A stretch of DNA of 64,000 nucleotides from Citrobacter amalonaticus (GCF_002918555.1 NZ_PQMB01000003.1:753485-817484), one strand, 5' to 3'; numbered from the stretch's first letter, positions 27,196 through 36,905 are shown. Notes: generated by a model from the letters alone, not told the origin. Numbers and translations are program-made.

Positions 27196-28308
27196 TCAGG
27201 CCGTCTGCAACTTAAACGAGGCCATCGCCGCCATTAACGCATGCGACTGTTCTTCCAGCGAGCGGGTTGCCGCCGAAGATTGTTGTACCAGCGCCGCGTT
27301 CTGCTGTGCCGTCTCATCCATCTGACTTACCGCAATATTGACCTGTTCAATGCCGCGACTCTGTTCCTGAGACGCACTGGCGATTTCCCGCATCAGTTTC
27401 GTCATGCGCATCACTTCGTTGGCAATCTCATCCATCGTTTCGCCGGCCTGTATCGCCAGATCGCTCCCTTCTCCCACCTGCGACTGTGAATCGCTAATCA
27501 GCGTGCGGATCTCCTTCGCCGCCTCGGCGCTGCGGCTGGCCAGGTTACGAACCTCTCCCGCCACCACGGCAAAACCGCGCCCTTGTTCACCCGCACGCGC
27601 CGCCTCAACGGAGGCGTTCAGCGCCAGAATATTGGTCTGGAAGGCAATACCATCTATCACGCTCAGTATGTCGCCAATCCGGTGCGAACTTCCGGCAATA
27701 TCGCGCATTTTCTCAATGACATAACACACCATCTCGCTACCGCGATCGGCAGTGTCTGAAACCGACTGTGCCAGCTGGTGCGCCTGGTTAGCATTTTCCG
27801 CATTTTGTTTTACCGTTGCGGTCAGCTCTTCCATGCTGGCGGCGGTCTCCTCCAGCGAAGTGGCGGTCGATTCCGTACGCTGTGCCAGGTGTTGGTTACC
27901 CGCCGTCAACTCCCGACTGCCGGTATCAATTTGCGCGCTGGCGTCACGCACGCGCATCACGGATTTACTTAGCGCGGCGCGCATCTCTTCGAGCGCGGAA
28001 TTCAGGCGATTAAACTCCGTGCTGGCAAACCGGCTCACCGTTACAGACAGATCCCCCGTCGCCAGACATTCCAGCTGCTCAACGACATTATCAAGCGGTT
28101 TCAGAAGCTTATTACGCAACATAAACCATATCAGCCCCAGCAGGATGATGGCCCCCAGCGTTGCCCCGGTCATGACGGCATAATAGATCCAGGAGGTAAT
28201 GATACGTGTGGAAGCGTAGATCCCCATGCTGCACGTCAGCAACAAGAGCAGAGAAAGCAGGGAGAGTAAAACCAGCAAACTGGTCCGAATGGAGAGTGAT
28301 TTTGGCAT
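27196..28308 (-). CDS. Methyl-accepting chemotaxis-type protein lacking a periplasmic sensor domain
   Basis: 370 residues against about 550 for ordinary MCPs. Two membrane helices (about 11-32 and 42-64) are separated by only some nine residues, so there is no periplasmic ligand domain. A HAMP domain (about 65-118), methylation helices, and a complete signalling tip (IDGIAFQTNILALNASVEAARAG pattern, about 218-258) follow. The C-terminal NWETF-type tether for CheR/CheB is absent (ends SFKLQTA). It could sense membrane or cytoplasmic state, or modify arrays of other receptors. It sits next to the sucrose genes but on its own transcript, and E. coli K-12 has no gene here. Confidence 0.85.
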   Translation of the reverse strand: MPKSLSIRTSLLVLLSLLSLLLLLTCSMGIYASTRIITSWIYYAVMTGATLGAIILLGLIWFMLRNKLLKPLDNVVEQLECLATGDLSVTVSRFASTEFNRLNSALEEMRAALSKSVMRVRDASAQIDTGSRELTAGNQHLAQRTESTATSLEETAASMEELTATVKQNAENANQAHQLAQSVSDTADRGSEMVCYVIEKMRDIAGSSHRIGDILSVIDGIAFQTNILALNASVEAARAGEQGRGFAVVAGEVRNLASRSAEAAKEIRTLISDSQSQVGEGSDLAIQAGETMDEIANEVMRMTKLMREIASASQEQSRGIEQVNIAVSQMDETAQQNAALVQQSSAATRSLEEQSHALMAAMASFKLQTA

Positions 28309-28365
28309 TGTTATCTTTCCGGTTGTAGGGATATAGAGAAACTATCGACAACAACCGGAAAAAGT

Positions 28366-29616
28366 TTACGCTTCTGTCGCTGAATTGAGAGAAGGTTCCA
28401 GCGTTGGCCGCTCACGTTTTTTACTCAGGAAGAAAACGCCGAACAGCAGCATCAAGCAGACGATACCCGAGATGGCGAAAAACACGGTCTGGTAGCCTGC
28501 CATGTCAAACAGAATCCCTATGGGTGTCGAAAGCAAAACAATGCCCAGTGAGCTGGCAATCTGAAAGCCGATAAGGAAGATAGTCGAGGACAGCCGCTTA
28601 TCAAAATTCGCCACGCTGTACTTGAAGACGGAGATGACGCAAAGCGGGACCTCGATGGCATGCAGTAACTTCACCAGCGAAATGACCCAGGGATTCACGA
28701 ACAGGGCGCACGAGAGGATGCGCAGCATCATAATCACCACGCCAATCAGCAACGCGTTTTTTGGCCCAACCCGATTCACAAAGAAGGGGATCATCGCCAT
28801 GCACAATGCTTCAATCACCACCTGAAACGAGTTGAGATAACCATATACACGCGTTCCGACATCGTGAGATTCAAACAGGCCTGCGTAGAACACCGGAAAA
28901 AGCTGTTGGTCGTAAATGTTATAAAAAGACCAGGTTCCCACAATAAACAGGACGAAGATCCAGAAGTTACGATCTTTAAAGACCGCGATAAAATCCTCTT
29001 TTTTTACTCCGCCTGCCTCAGTCGCTACGCGCTGCTGCTGGTCTTTAAAGCGCATGTTGATCATCATGAACGCGACGCCAAACAGCGAAACCAGCCAGAA
29101 GTTGATATGGGGATTGATACTGAAAAAGATGCCCGCAAAAAATGCGCCAATGGCATAGCCAAAAGACCCCCAGGCGCGGGCGGTACCGTATTCGAAATTA
29201 AAACTCCGCGCCATTTTTTCGGTGAAGCTGTCAAGCAAACCACAACCAGCCAGATACCCCAGGCCAAAAAAGAGCGATCCCAGAATCAGCCCCGCGGAGA
29301 AATGGCTTTGTAATAACGGTTCATAAACGTAAATCATGAACGGCCCGGTCAGCACCAGGATAATACTCATGCACCAGATAAGGGGTTTCTTCAGGCCGAG
29401 CTTATCCTGAATGATGCCGTAGGTGACCATAAACAGCATACTGGTAAACTGATTGACCGAGTACAGCGTGCCTAATTCTGTCCCCGTCAGGCCCAGATGC
29501 CCTTTTAACCAAATGGCATACAGCGACCACCACAATGACCAGGATATAAAAAAAAGAAATGAGTAACTGGATGCAAAACGGTAGTACGCATTTCTGAAGG
29601 GAATGTTCAGTACCAT
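28366..29616 (-). CDS. cscB: CscB, sucrose:H+ symporter
   Basis: Inner-membrane MFS permease of the LacY group with 12 helices that takes up sucrose with protons. 416 residues from ATG 29616 (MVLNIPFRNAYYRFASSYS), nearly identical in pattern to E. coli CscB. The AGGCAGG site supports this start over an upstream GTG at 29646. It follows cscK at 61 bp on the same strand, so cscKB form one operon facing away from cscA. Sucrose enters unphosphorylated and is then hydrolysed by CscA. Confidence 0.96.
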   Translation of the reverse strand: MVLNIPFRNAYYRFASSYSFLFFISWSLWWSLYAIWLKGHLGLTGTELGTLYSVNQFTSMLFMVTYGIIQDKLGLKKPLIWCMSIILVLTGPFMIYVYEPLLQSHFSAGLILGSLFFGLGYLAGCGLLDSFTEKMARSFNFEYGTARAWGSFGYAIGAFFAGIFFSINPHINFWLVSLFGVAFMMINMRFKDQQQRVATEAGGVKKEDFIAVFKDRNFWIFVLFIVGTWSFYNIYDQQLFPVFYAGLFESHDVGTRVYGYLNSFQVVIEALCMAMIPFFVNRVGPKNALLIGVVIMMLRILSCALFVNPWVISLVKLLHAIEVPLCVISVFKYSVANFDKRLSSTIFLIGFQIASSLGIVLLSTPIGILFDMAGYQTVFFAISGIVCLMLLFGVFFLSKKRERPTLEPSLNSATEA

Positions 29617-29677
29617 GATTACCTGCCTGTCGTTAAGTGAATTCACGTCCTGTTCAGAGGCAAAAAACGCCTTATGT

Positions 29678-30601
29678 TTACCGAAACTGTTCCAGCTCTT
29701 GTCGACATGGCAGCGCAGTCATTGCACCTTTAGCCGTCACCGCGAGCGCGCCACAACGCTGGGCGCGGTCTATAAGTTGCGGTAATTCACCCTCCTGAAT
29801 CGGAAAGCCCGTCGCGGATAAACCGGCCAATAATCCGGCAACAAACGCATCCCCCGCTCCGGTACTGTCAATACAGGTCACGGACATCCCGGAAAAATGG
29901 TGAACCTCTCCCCGGTAACAGACCACCACGCCTTCGGCGCCTTTTGTCACCAGCAATAGCGTAATTTTATGTTCTGCCGCCAGAGCGCAAATAACGCTAT
30001 CGCTGTCATCCTCCCCGCTGATGAACGACAGCTCTTCCTGTGAGAGCTTCACCACATCCGCAAGCTGGAGCGCCTGCAACAGGCACAAACGCAGCAGCTG
30101 TGGGTCCTGCCAGAGATCGTCCCGAATATTCGGATCGAAGCTGACAAATCCCCCGGCACGATGTAACTCAGTCATGGCGGTAAATGCGCAGCTCCGTGAA
30201 GGTTCAGCGGACAGGGCGATAGAACAGAGATGTAACCATTCGCCCGGTCGCCACTGGGGTAAATCTGTTGATTCTAAAAACAGATCTGCGCTGGGGCGGA
30301 CCATAAATGTAAATGAGCGCTCGCCCTGATCGTTCAGATCGACCAGCACGGTGGATGTCCGGTGCCATTCATCCTGCTTCAACTGTGTGGTGTCGACGCC
30401 TTCCGCGGCGAGCGTTCGTTGCATTAACGCCCCAAAGGGATCGTCTCCCACCCGGCCAATAAAGCCGCTTGATCCTCCTAATCTGGCGATCCCTACCGCA
30501 ACGTTAGCCGGTGCGCCTCCGGGGCAAGGCAGTAATCGTCCATCCGCTTCAGGCAAGAGATCCACGACCGCATCACCTAAAACCCATACTTTGGCTGACA
30601 T
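29678..30601 (-). CDS. cscK: CscK, fructokinase
   Basis: PfkB-family sugar kinase of 307 residues that phosphorylates the fructose freed from sucrose. Signature motifs are present: GGAPANVAVGIARLGG near the N-terminus, and DSTGAGDAFVAGLLAG with the catalytic Asp near residue 254. Start MSAKVWVLGDAVVDLLPE matches E. coli CscK. It is the first gene of cscKB, reading away from cscA across a 215-bp shared control region. Confidence 0.96.
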   Translation of the reverse strand: MSAKVWVLGDAVVDLLPEADGRLLPCPGGAPANVAVGIARLGGSSGFIGRVGDDPFGALMQRTLAAEGVDTTQLKQDEWHRTSTVLVDLNDQGERSFTFMVRPSADLFLESTDLPQWRPGEWLHLCSIALSAEPSRSCAFTAMTELHRAGGFVSFDPNIRDDLWQDPQLLRLCLLQALQLADVVKLSQEELSFISGEDDSDSVICALAAEHKITLLLVTKGAEGVVVCYRGEVHHFSGMSVTCIDSTGAGDAFVAGLLAGLSATGFPIQEGELPQLIDRAQRCGALAVTAKGAMTALPCRQELEQFR

Positions 30602-30705
30602 GTTTATTCCTCACTTCATCTTGCTTACGCACATTGATAAACCGCTTTTTAAGAAATGCGTTGTCAATTTGCGCCGACATGCCTGTTTGATCACAAAACC
30701 GCATA

Positions 30706-30781
30706 GTTAACGTTAACATTTGCGGATATCATCACATTTAGAGAAATAAGGGACTTTATTTTTTAGAAAGTTAACGTTAAC
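30706..30781. promoter_or_regulatory. Divergent csc control region with two CscR operators
   Basis: The palindrome GTTAACGTTAAC occurs twice, at 30706-30717 and 30770-30781, 64 bp apart, one near each divergent gene. This is the expected site of the LacI-type repressor CscR and the spacing would allow looping. A CRP-like site TGCGG-ATATCA-TCACA lies between them at about 30721-30736. Confidence 0.75.
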
Positions 30782-30816
30782 AATTCAGCAAATTTGCTGA
30801 ACCAGGATGATGTAAG

Positions 30817-32250
30817 ATGACGCAATCTCGTTTACATGCGGCGCAAGATGCGCTGGAAAAGCTTCGTGCCCGCCGGGGAAATACCTTTTATCCCCACTTT
30901 CACCTCGCGCCTCCGGCAGGATGGATGAACGATCCCAACGGTCTGATCTGGTTTAACGACCGCTATCACGCGTTTTATCAGCATCACCCGATGAGCGAGC
31001 ACTGGGGACCGATGCATTGGGGGCACGCCACCAGTGAAGATATGATCCACTGGCAACATGAGCCGATCGCCCTGGCCCCGGGAGATGAGGAAGACAAAGA
31101 TGGCTGCTTCTCGGGCAGCGCAGTAAATGACAACGGCGTGCTGTCGCTCATCTACACCGGCCACGTCTGGCTTGCCGGGGAAGGCAATGACAGTGCGATT
31201 CGCGAGGTGCAATGTCTGGCCACCAGCCGGGATGGGATCCACTTCGAGAAACAGGGCGTGGTGCTCACCCCACCAGAAGGAATCATGCATTTCCGTGACC
31301 CCAAAGTATGGCGTGAAGCCAATAGCTGGTGGATGGTGGTAGGCGCGAAAGATCCTAGCAACACCGGGCAGATCCTGCTTTATCGCGGCAAATCTTTACG
31401 TGAATGGACCTTCGAGCGCGTGATGGCCCATGCTGACGCTGGCGAAAGCTATATGTGGGAGTGCCCGGACTTTTTCAGCCTCGGGGAGCGCCATTATCTG
31501 ATGTTTTCCCCCCAGGGAATGCAGGCGGAGGGTTATCGCAAGCGGAACCGCTTTCAGAGCGGCGTGATACCGGGTGTATGGTCGCCTGGGCAGATCTTCG
31601 CACAGTCGGGTCCGTTTACTGAGCTTGATCATGGGCATGATTTTTATGCGCCGCAAAGCTTTTTCGCTAAAGATGGCAGACGCATTATTATCGGCTGGAT
31701 GGATATGTGGGAATCCTCCATGCCATCAAAACGTGAAGGCTGGTCGGGTTGTATGACGCTGGCGCGGGAATTGTCAGAGAGCAACGGCAAACTCATTCAG
31801 CGCCCGGTTCGCGAAGCCGGGACGTTACGCCAACAGCATCAGCCACTCCCGGCTGGCGAAGTGAGCAGCACATCCATTTTGCAGGAGAACGCGCAAGCGG
31901 TTGAAATTCAATTGCAGTGGGATCTTCAGCGCAGCAATGCTGAACATTATGGGCTGCAACTCGGGAGCGGAATGCGGCTTTATGTCGACAATCAGGCACA
32001 GCGGCTTATCCTCTGGCGGTACTACCCACAAGAGAACATAGATGGCTATCGCAGTCTTCCCCTCCCGCAAGGTGACACGCTCGCGCTGAGGATATTTATC
32101 GATACGTCATCCGTGGAAGTATTCATTAACGAGGGGGACGCGGTAATGAGCAGCCGGATCTATCCGCAGCCAGATGCGCGTGAACTGTCACTCTACGCCG
32201 CTCATGGTGAGGCCACGCTGATAAAAGGCGCGCTCTGGCAGCTGGGATAA
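30817..32250 (+). CDS. cscA: CscA, sucrose hydrolase (invertase)
   Basis: Cytoplasmic GH32 enzyme, 477 residues, splitting sucrose to glucose and fructose. The GH32 nucleophile motif WMNDPNG (Asp in HLAPPAGWMNDPNGL), the FRDPKV motif and the ECPD acid/base motif (MWECPDFF) are intact, and a C-terminal beta-sandwich follows. No signal peptide. Start MTQSRLHAAQDALEKL agrees with E. coli CscA. It is transcribed away from cscKB and is followed after 7 bp by the convergent cscR. Confidence 0.97.
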   Translation: MTQSRLHAAQDALEKLRARRGNTFYPHFHLAPPAGWMNDPNGLIWFNDRYHAFYQHHPMSEHWGPMHWGHATSEDMIHWQHEPIALAPGDEEDKDGCFSGSAVNDNGVLSLIYTGHVWLAGEGNDSAIREVQCLATSRDGIHFEKQGVVLTPPEGIMHFRDPKVWREANSWWMVVGAKDPSNTGQILLYRGKSLREWTFERVMAHADAGESYMWECPDFFSLGERHYLMFSPQGMQAEGYRKRNRFQSGVIPGVWSPGQIFAQSGPFTELDHGHDFYAPQSFFAKDGRRIIIGWMDMWESSMPSKREGWSGCMTLARELSESNGKLIQRPVREAGTLRQQHQPLPAGEVSSTSILQENAQAVEIQLQWDLQRSNAEHYGLQLGSGMRLYVDNQAQRLILWRYYPQENIDGYRSLPLPQGDTLALRIFIDTSSVEVFINEGDAVMSSRIYPQPDARELSLYAAHGEATLIKGALWQLG

Positions 32251-32257
32251 CGCGTTA

Positions 32258-33253
32258 TCAGGCGGAACAACGGATCAGCAGCGGACAAGGGATCCGTTTC
32301 TGACCGCCGCCGGTACGCCCTTCAATCACATGCAATGCCGCCTCCCTGCCGATAATGTCGTGCGGAAGCTGAATTGTGGTCAGGGGCGGTAAAAACAGAT
32401 GCCCTACACCGACCAGATTATCAAACCCCATCACGGCGACATCCTGCGGAATGCGGACCCCTTTTGCCAGAAGCACCTGATAGGCCACGAAGGCGGCGCG
32501 ATCGTTACCGCAGATCAGTACATCAAAGCCGGGTTTGCCGGACTGAAGCTGTGCATCCAGCAAATCCGCAAGATCGGTGTAATGATCGTCCCCCATTGCC
32601 ATATGACATTGCATCACCCCTGCCGGATCCCGTCCGGCGTCACGCCAGGCCTGTTCAAAACCCCGGCGGCGATAACCGGTAGCCAGCGCATCTTCCGGGA
32701 GCCAGAAGCATAGCGGCTGGCGATAACCGGCCGCGATCGCATACTCGGTCGCCTGGTACTGCGCAGTGTAGTCATCGGGGATATAGCAGGGCAGCGCAGG
32801 ATCGTCTGCCACGCAATTCGCCAGGACGATATTTTCACCGTGCAGCACCTCAGGCAACGTAATATGACGCAGCCCCATCGTGGTATAGATGATGCCATCC
32901 GGACGGTGAGCCAGAAGTTGCCGCGTCGCCCTGGCTGCATCATTTTCAGAGAAGATATTGATCAGAAAGCTGTTCCAGCCAAATTCGCTGGCAGTTTGCT
33001 CAATGGCAAGCAGGATATCCACAGAGAAAGGCGTGGTGGCGGTATCCTGCGCCAGCACGGCGAGGGTTGAGGGTTTACGTCCCTGCGCGCGCATCTTACG
33101 GGCAGACAGATCGGGAATATAGTTCAGGGTCTGGATCGCCTGCAACACGCTGTCACGCGTTGCAGGACGCACTGATTCCGCATTATTCATCACCCGGGAG
33201 ACGGTCATCATCGACACTCCCGCGAGGCGCGCAACATCCTTTAATGAAGCCAT
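32258..33253 (-). CDS. cscR: CscR, sucrose operon repressor (LacI family)
   Basis: 331 residues from ATG 33253 (MASLKDVARLAGVSMMTVSRV); a TTG two codons earlier is in frame but unnecessary. An N-terminal LacI helix-turn-helix and hinge are followed by a sugar-binding-protein-like domain. It should bind the two GTTAACGTTAAC sites in the cscK-cscA interval and be released by sucrose or fructose. It is convergent with cscA. Confidence 0.95.
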   Translation of the reverse strand: MASLKDVARLAGVSMMTVSRVMNNAESVRPATRDSVLQAIQTLNYIPDLSARKMRAQGRKPSTLAVLAQDTATTPFSVDILLAIEQTASEFGWNSFLINIFSENDAARATRQLLAHRPDGIIYTTMGLRHITLPEVLHGENIVLANCVADDPALPCYIPDDYTAQYQATEYAIAAGYRQPLCFWLPEDALATGYRRRGFEQAWRDAGRDPAGVMQCHMAMGDDHYTDLADLLDAQLQSGKPGFDVLICGNDRAAFVAYQVLLAKGVRIPQDVAVMGFDNLVGVGHLFLPPLTTIQLPHDIIGREAALHVIEGRTGGGQKRIPCPLLIRCSA

Positions 33254-33331
33254 ATCCAACCCGTTAACCGTAAAACAGGCACTGTAGCAAAAACCCCCTG
33301 CCCTGTCCTGGACTGCGTCGGCAAACCTGGG

Positions 33332-34333
33332 TCAGCGCTGACTTTCTGACGCAGAAATACGCGTCACCGGCGAGCTCAGGCGGTTCTCCCAAAGCACCGT
33401 CAGCCCGCGCTGTAATGCAATGAAAATAAAAAGTAAAATGCCGATGGCGATTTTCGTCCACCATGAACTGAGCGTGCCGTCGAAATTAATATAGGTCTGG
33501 ATCAGCCCCTGAATTGCCACACCAAACAGCGTTCCCAGCACCGTGCCAACCCCGCCGCTGAGTAATGTGCCGCCGATAACCACCGAGGCAATAGCGTCCA
33601 GCTCGACCCCCACGCCCGCCAGCGCATAGCCCGCCTGGGTGTAGATGGAAAAAACAATCCCGGCCAGCGTCGCCAGCCCGGTTGAAAGCATATAGATACG
33701 AATTGTGGCGCTACGGGTGGAAATCCCCATCAAATTCGCGGAGGTCGCATTCCCCCCAATGGCATAAACCTGATTGCCAAATCGCGTGCGGTGGGCGAGA
33801 AAGATACCCGCCACCACGACCGCCAGCATCAGCAGCCCCATTGCGCTCAGACGCCCGCCGCCGGGAATTTTCCACGCCAGGCTCGAAAGGGCGTCATAGA
33901 CGGGATGGTTGATCGGGATCGACTCTTCAGAAACCAGATAGCTCACCCCGCGCAGGAAAAACATCCCCGCAAGTGTGATAATGAACGCCGGAATTTTCAG
34001 CGCGTCGATCAGTAGCCCCATAAACGCCCCGAACGCGCAGCCCATCGCCAGCACCAGCGGGAAGGCCAGCAGCGGTGAAATCCCCCAGAAGCCAATCGCT
34101 TTTGCCAGGAAGACGCCGGTGAAGGCAATGACCGAACCGACGGAAAGATCGATACCGCCGGAGAGGATCACAAAGGTCATCCCAACGGCGATAATCCCCA
34201 GAAAAGCATTATCGGTCAGAATATTGCAGACAACGCGCGTGGAGGCGAAAGCGGGAAACTGCGTCAGGCAGTACAGATAGCCCAGCACGAACACCCCGAG
34301 AGTAATCATTAACGGTAAGTTACGTTTTAACAC
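33332..34333 (-). CDS. yjfF: YjfF, galactofuranose ABC transporter permease
   Basis: Inner-membrane permease of the ribose/galactose type ABC importers, 333 residues with about 8-10 helices and the family motif GGIDLSVGSV. In E. coli, YtfQ-YtfR-YtfT-YjfF imports galactofuranose. The GTG at 34333 (LKRNLPLMI follows) gives the better spacing from GGAG; another GTG lies two codons earlier. It overlaps the ytfT stop by 14 bp and is the last gene of the operon. Confidence 0.94.
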   Translation of the reverse strand: MLKRNLPLMITLGVFVLGYLYCLTQFPAFASTRVVCNILTDNAFLGIIAVGMTFVILSGGIDLSVGSVIAFTGVFLAKAIGFWGISPLLAFPLVLAMGCAFGAFMGLLIDALKIPAFIITLAGMFFLRGVSYLVSEESIPINHPVYDALSSLAWKIPGGGRLSAMGLLMLAVVVAGIFLAHRTRFGNQVYAIGGNATSANLMGISTRSATIRIYMLSTGLATLAGIVFSIYTQAGYALAGVGVELDAIASVVIGGTLLSGGVGTVLGTLFGVAIQGLIQTYINFDGTLSSWWTKIAIGILLFIFIALQRGLTVLWENRLSSPVTRISASESQR

Positions 34334-35342
34334 GGCCACGCACTCCTTTTATCAGGCTGATAAAGCGCCGGGACTGCACAATCAGCACGCAAAGCACCAC
34401 CACGGCTTTGACCACCTGGTTCAGTTCCGGCGGAAAACCGGAGAGCAAAATACCGGTGTTCATCCCCTGAATGATCAGCGCGCCAACCACCGACAGCGCC
34501 AGGTTGAAACGCCCGCCCATCAGCGAGCCACCGCCGATCACCACCGCCAGAATGGCGTCCAGCTCCAGCCAGAGTCCGGCGTTGTTGGCATCCGCCCCGC
34601 GGATATCCGCCGTCACAATAATGCCCGCAATCGCCGCGCACAGGCCGCTCAGCACATAGGTCAGCATGACGACAATACGGGTGTTCACCCCGGCGTTCTT
34701 CGCCGCCCGGATGTTGATTCCCGCCGCTTCAATAAACATGCCCAGCGCCGTTTTGCGGGTCAGCCCCCAGAACAGCACCAGGGTTAACAGGGCAATCATC
34801 ACCGGCGTCGGAAACAACAGCAGCGAGCCGCTGCCAAACCAGGAAAGAGACGGCGAGCTAAAGGTGACAATCTGCCCTGAGGTGATCAGCTGTGCCACGC
34901 CGCGCCCTGCCACCATCAGGATCAGCGTGGCGACGAACGGCTGGATTTTAAGGATCGCCACCAGAATACCGTTCCACAGTCCGGCGAGGATCCCGCTCCC
35001 CAGCGCGGCGAGCAGCACCACCGGCAGGCTGTGCCCGGCGACGGTCATTGCGGCCGTGGTCGCCCCCGCAATCGCCATGACGGCGCCAACAGAAAGATCG
35101 ATGCCACCGGTGGCGATCACCAGCGTCATGCCGATTGCCAGCAGCGCAACGGGCGCGGCCCGGTTGAGAATATCAACAGGACTGCCAAACAGACGGCCAT
35201 CCTGCAACACAACCTGATAAAAGTGCGGCGCCACCAGGCTGTCCACCAGCAGCACCAGCAGCAATGCCACGAGCTGCGGCATACCTGTCGGCCAGCGGAA
35301 GCGTCGTTCTGGCGGCGTGGTTTGCGGGAGAGATTGAGGCAT
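34320..35342 (-). CDS. ytfT: YtfT, galactofuranose ABC transporter permease
   Basis: Second permease of the galactofuranose importer, 340 residues, with the same GGIDLSVGAV motif and helix layout as YjfF. It starts MPQSLPQTTPPERRFRWPTG at ATG 35342; the preceding GTG at 35345 would add one residue, as in E. coli, and is equally possible given the AAGGAG site. It begins 13 bp after ytfR ends. Confidence 0.94.
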   Translation of the reverse strand: MPQSLPQTTPPERRFRWPTGMPQLVALLLVLLVDSLVAPHFYQVVLQDGRLFGSPVDILNRAAPVALLAIGMTLVIATGGIDLSVGAVMAIAGATTAAMTVAGHSLPVVLLAALGSGILAGLWNGILVAILKIQPFVATLILMVAGRGVAQLITSGQIVTFSSPSLSWFGSGSLLLFPTPVMIALLTLVLFWGLTRKTALGMFIEAAGINIRAAKNAGVNTRIVVMLTYVLSGLCAAIAGIIVTADIRGADANNAGLWLELDAILAVVIGGGSLMGGRFNLALSVVGALIIQGMNTGILLSGFPPELNQVVKAVVVLCVLIVQSRRFISLIKGVRGRVKT

Positions 35343-35355
35343 CACACGATTCTCC

Positions 35356-36858
35356 TTATGCCGCAATGGCGTTCATGATCGCCGGAACGGACAGTTCAGC
35401 CAGCGGGATCTCCGCCACCTGCTTGCGATCGCGCATAATAATGACCCGATCCGCATAGCCCACCAGCTCTTCCAGTTCGGACGAGATCACCAGTAACGCC
35501 AGGCCATCGGCGCACAGCGTTTCGATCAGGCGGATGATCTCAGCGTGCGCCCCCACGTCAATTCCACGCGTAGGTTCATCGAGGATCAGAAACTGCGGTT
35601 TGGTCAGCAGCCAGCGCGACAGCAGGACTTTTTGTTGATTGCCGCCGGAGAGAAATTCAACAGGTTGCTCCGGGCCGGGCGTGCGTATTCCCAACTGGCG
35701 GATGAAACGTTCGGCGATGTCGTTTTGTTCTTTGCGCGGGATTGGTCGCAGCCAGCCGCGCTGGGCCTGCAATGCCAGAATGATATTTTCCCGCACCGAC
35801 GCGGCGGCAATAATGCCGTCTGTTTTTCTGTCTTCCGGGCAAAAGCCGATCCCCAGGCAGGAAGCCTGATGCGGCGATCGCAACGTCTGCGCCTTGCCTT
35901 TGATCCACGCGCCGCCGCTGTCGGCGGGTTTTATGCCGAAGATAACCTCTGCCGTTTCGGTACGTCCCGATCCAAGCAATCCCGCCAGACCGACGATCTC
36001 ACCTGGGCGCACGTCCAGATCGAACGGGGCGATCGTTCCCTTCTTACCGAAATCTTTAAATGCGGCAACCGGTTTGTCACTGAGTAAAGTACGACCCGCA
36101 CGCTGCAAGGCGTGGGTATCCAGCTCACGCCCGAGCATCATTTTTACCAGCTCTATCTGAGGCAGTTCGCCGGTTTCACGACACCCCACAAAGCCGCCAT
36201 TGCGTAACACGGTGATCCGATCGCTGACCTGATACACCTGATCGAGAAAATGGGTGACGAAGATCAGGCTGACGCCGCGATCGCGCAGATGACGCATCAA
36301 CCCGAACAGCATCTCAACCTCTTGCGTATCGAGGCTCGCGGTAGGTTCATCGAGGATTAGCACCTTCGCGGAGAGATCGACAGCCCGACAGATGGCGACA
36401 ATCTGCTGCATCGCAACCGAAAAACGGTTAAGCGGCTCACGCACGTCCAGTGAAAAACCGTAAGAAGCCATCAGCTCCGCGGCACGCCTTTCCATCTCTT
36501 TACGCCGCAGCAGACCAAAACGCCGGGGTTCACGTCCGATAAACAGATTATCCGCCACCGACATGTTCGGCAGGAGGTTCACCTCCTGGTACACCGTGCC
36601 GATGCCCAATTGCTGCGCATGTGCAGTATTCTTTGGTGAGATGGCCTGCCCTTCCAGCCAGATCGTACCGCGATCGGCATGGTAAACCCCCGTCAACGCT
36701 TTGATGAGCGTCGATTTCCCGGCACCGTTTTCACCGAGCAGCGCCATGATTTCACCACGACGCAGACTAAAATCGACGTTATCCAGCGCCTTCACGCCCG
36801 GAAAGAACTTGCTTAATCCCTCGGTACGGAGGATTTCCAGGTGTCGTTCATCGGTCAT
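35356..36858 (-). CDS. ytfR: YtfR, galactofuranose ABC transporter ATPase
   Basis: Cytosolic ATPase with two nucleotide-binding domains in one chain, 500 residues from ATG 36858 (MTDERHLEILRTEGLSKFFPG). The first half has Walker A GENGAGKS and Walker B LILDEPTAS; the second half has the degenerate Walker A GLLGSGRTE usual for sugar importers of this type, plus LSGGNQQKV and LDEPTRGIDVG. A REP hairpin lies between it and ytfQ upstream. Confidence 0.95.
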   Translation of the reverse strand: MTDERHLEILRTEGLSKFFPGVKALDNVDFSLRRGEIMALLGENGAGKSTLIKALTGVYHADRGTIWLEGQAISPKNTAHAQQLGIGTVYQEVNLLPNMSVADNLFIGREPRRFGLLRRKEMERRAAELMASYGFSLDVREPLNRFSVAMQQIVAICRAVDLSAKVLILDEPTASLDTQEVEMLFGLMRHLRDRGVSLIFVTHFLDQVYQVSDRITVLRNGGFVGCRETGELPQIELVKMMLGRELDTHALQRAGRTLLSDKPVAAFKDFGKKGTIAPFDLDVRPGEIVGLAGLLGSGRTETAEVIFGIKPADSGGAWIKGKAQTLRSPHQASCLGIGFCPEDRKTDGIIAAASVRENIILALQAQRGWLRPIPRKEQNDIAERFIRQLGIRTPGPEQPVEFLSGGNQQKVLLSRWLLTKPQFLILDEPTRGIDVGAHAEIIRLIETLCADGLALLVISSELEELVGYADRVIIMRDRKQVAEIPLAELSVPAIMNAIAA

Positions 36859-36879
36859 GTGATCCCCCTGTATCAGGCT

Positions 36880-36905
36880 GCCGGATAAGCGAAGCGCCAT
36901 CCGGC
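36880..36905. repeat. REP palindrome between ytfQ and ytfR
   Basis: GCCGGATAAGCGAAGCGCCATCCGGC, split as GCCGGATAAGCG and CGCCATCCGGC, folds into a REP-type hairpin inside the transporter operon, between the binding-protein gene and the ATPase gene. Confidence 0.8.
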
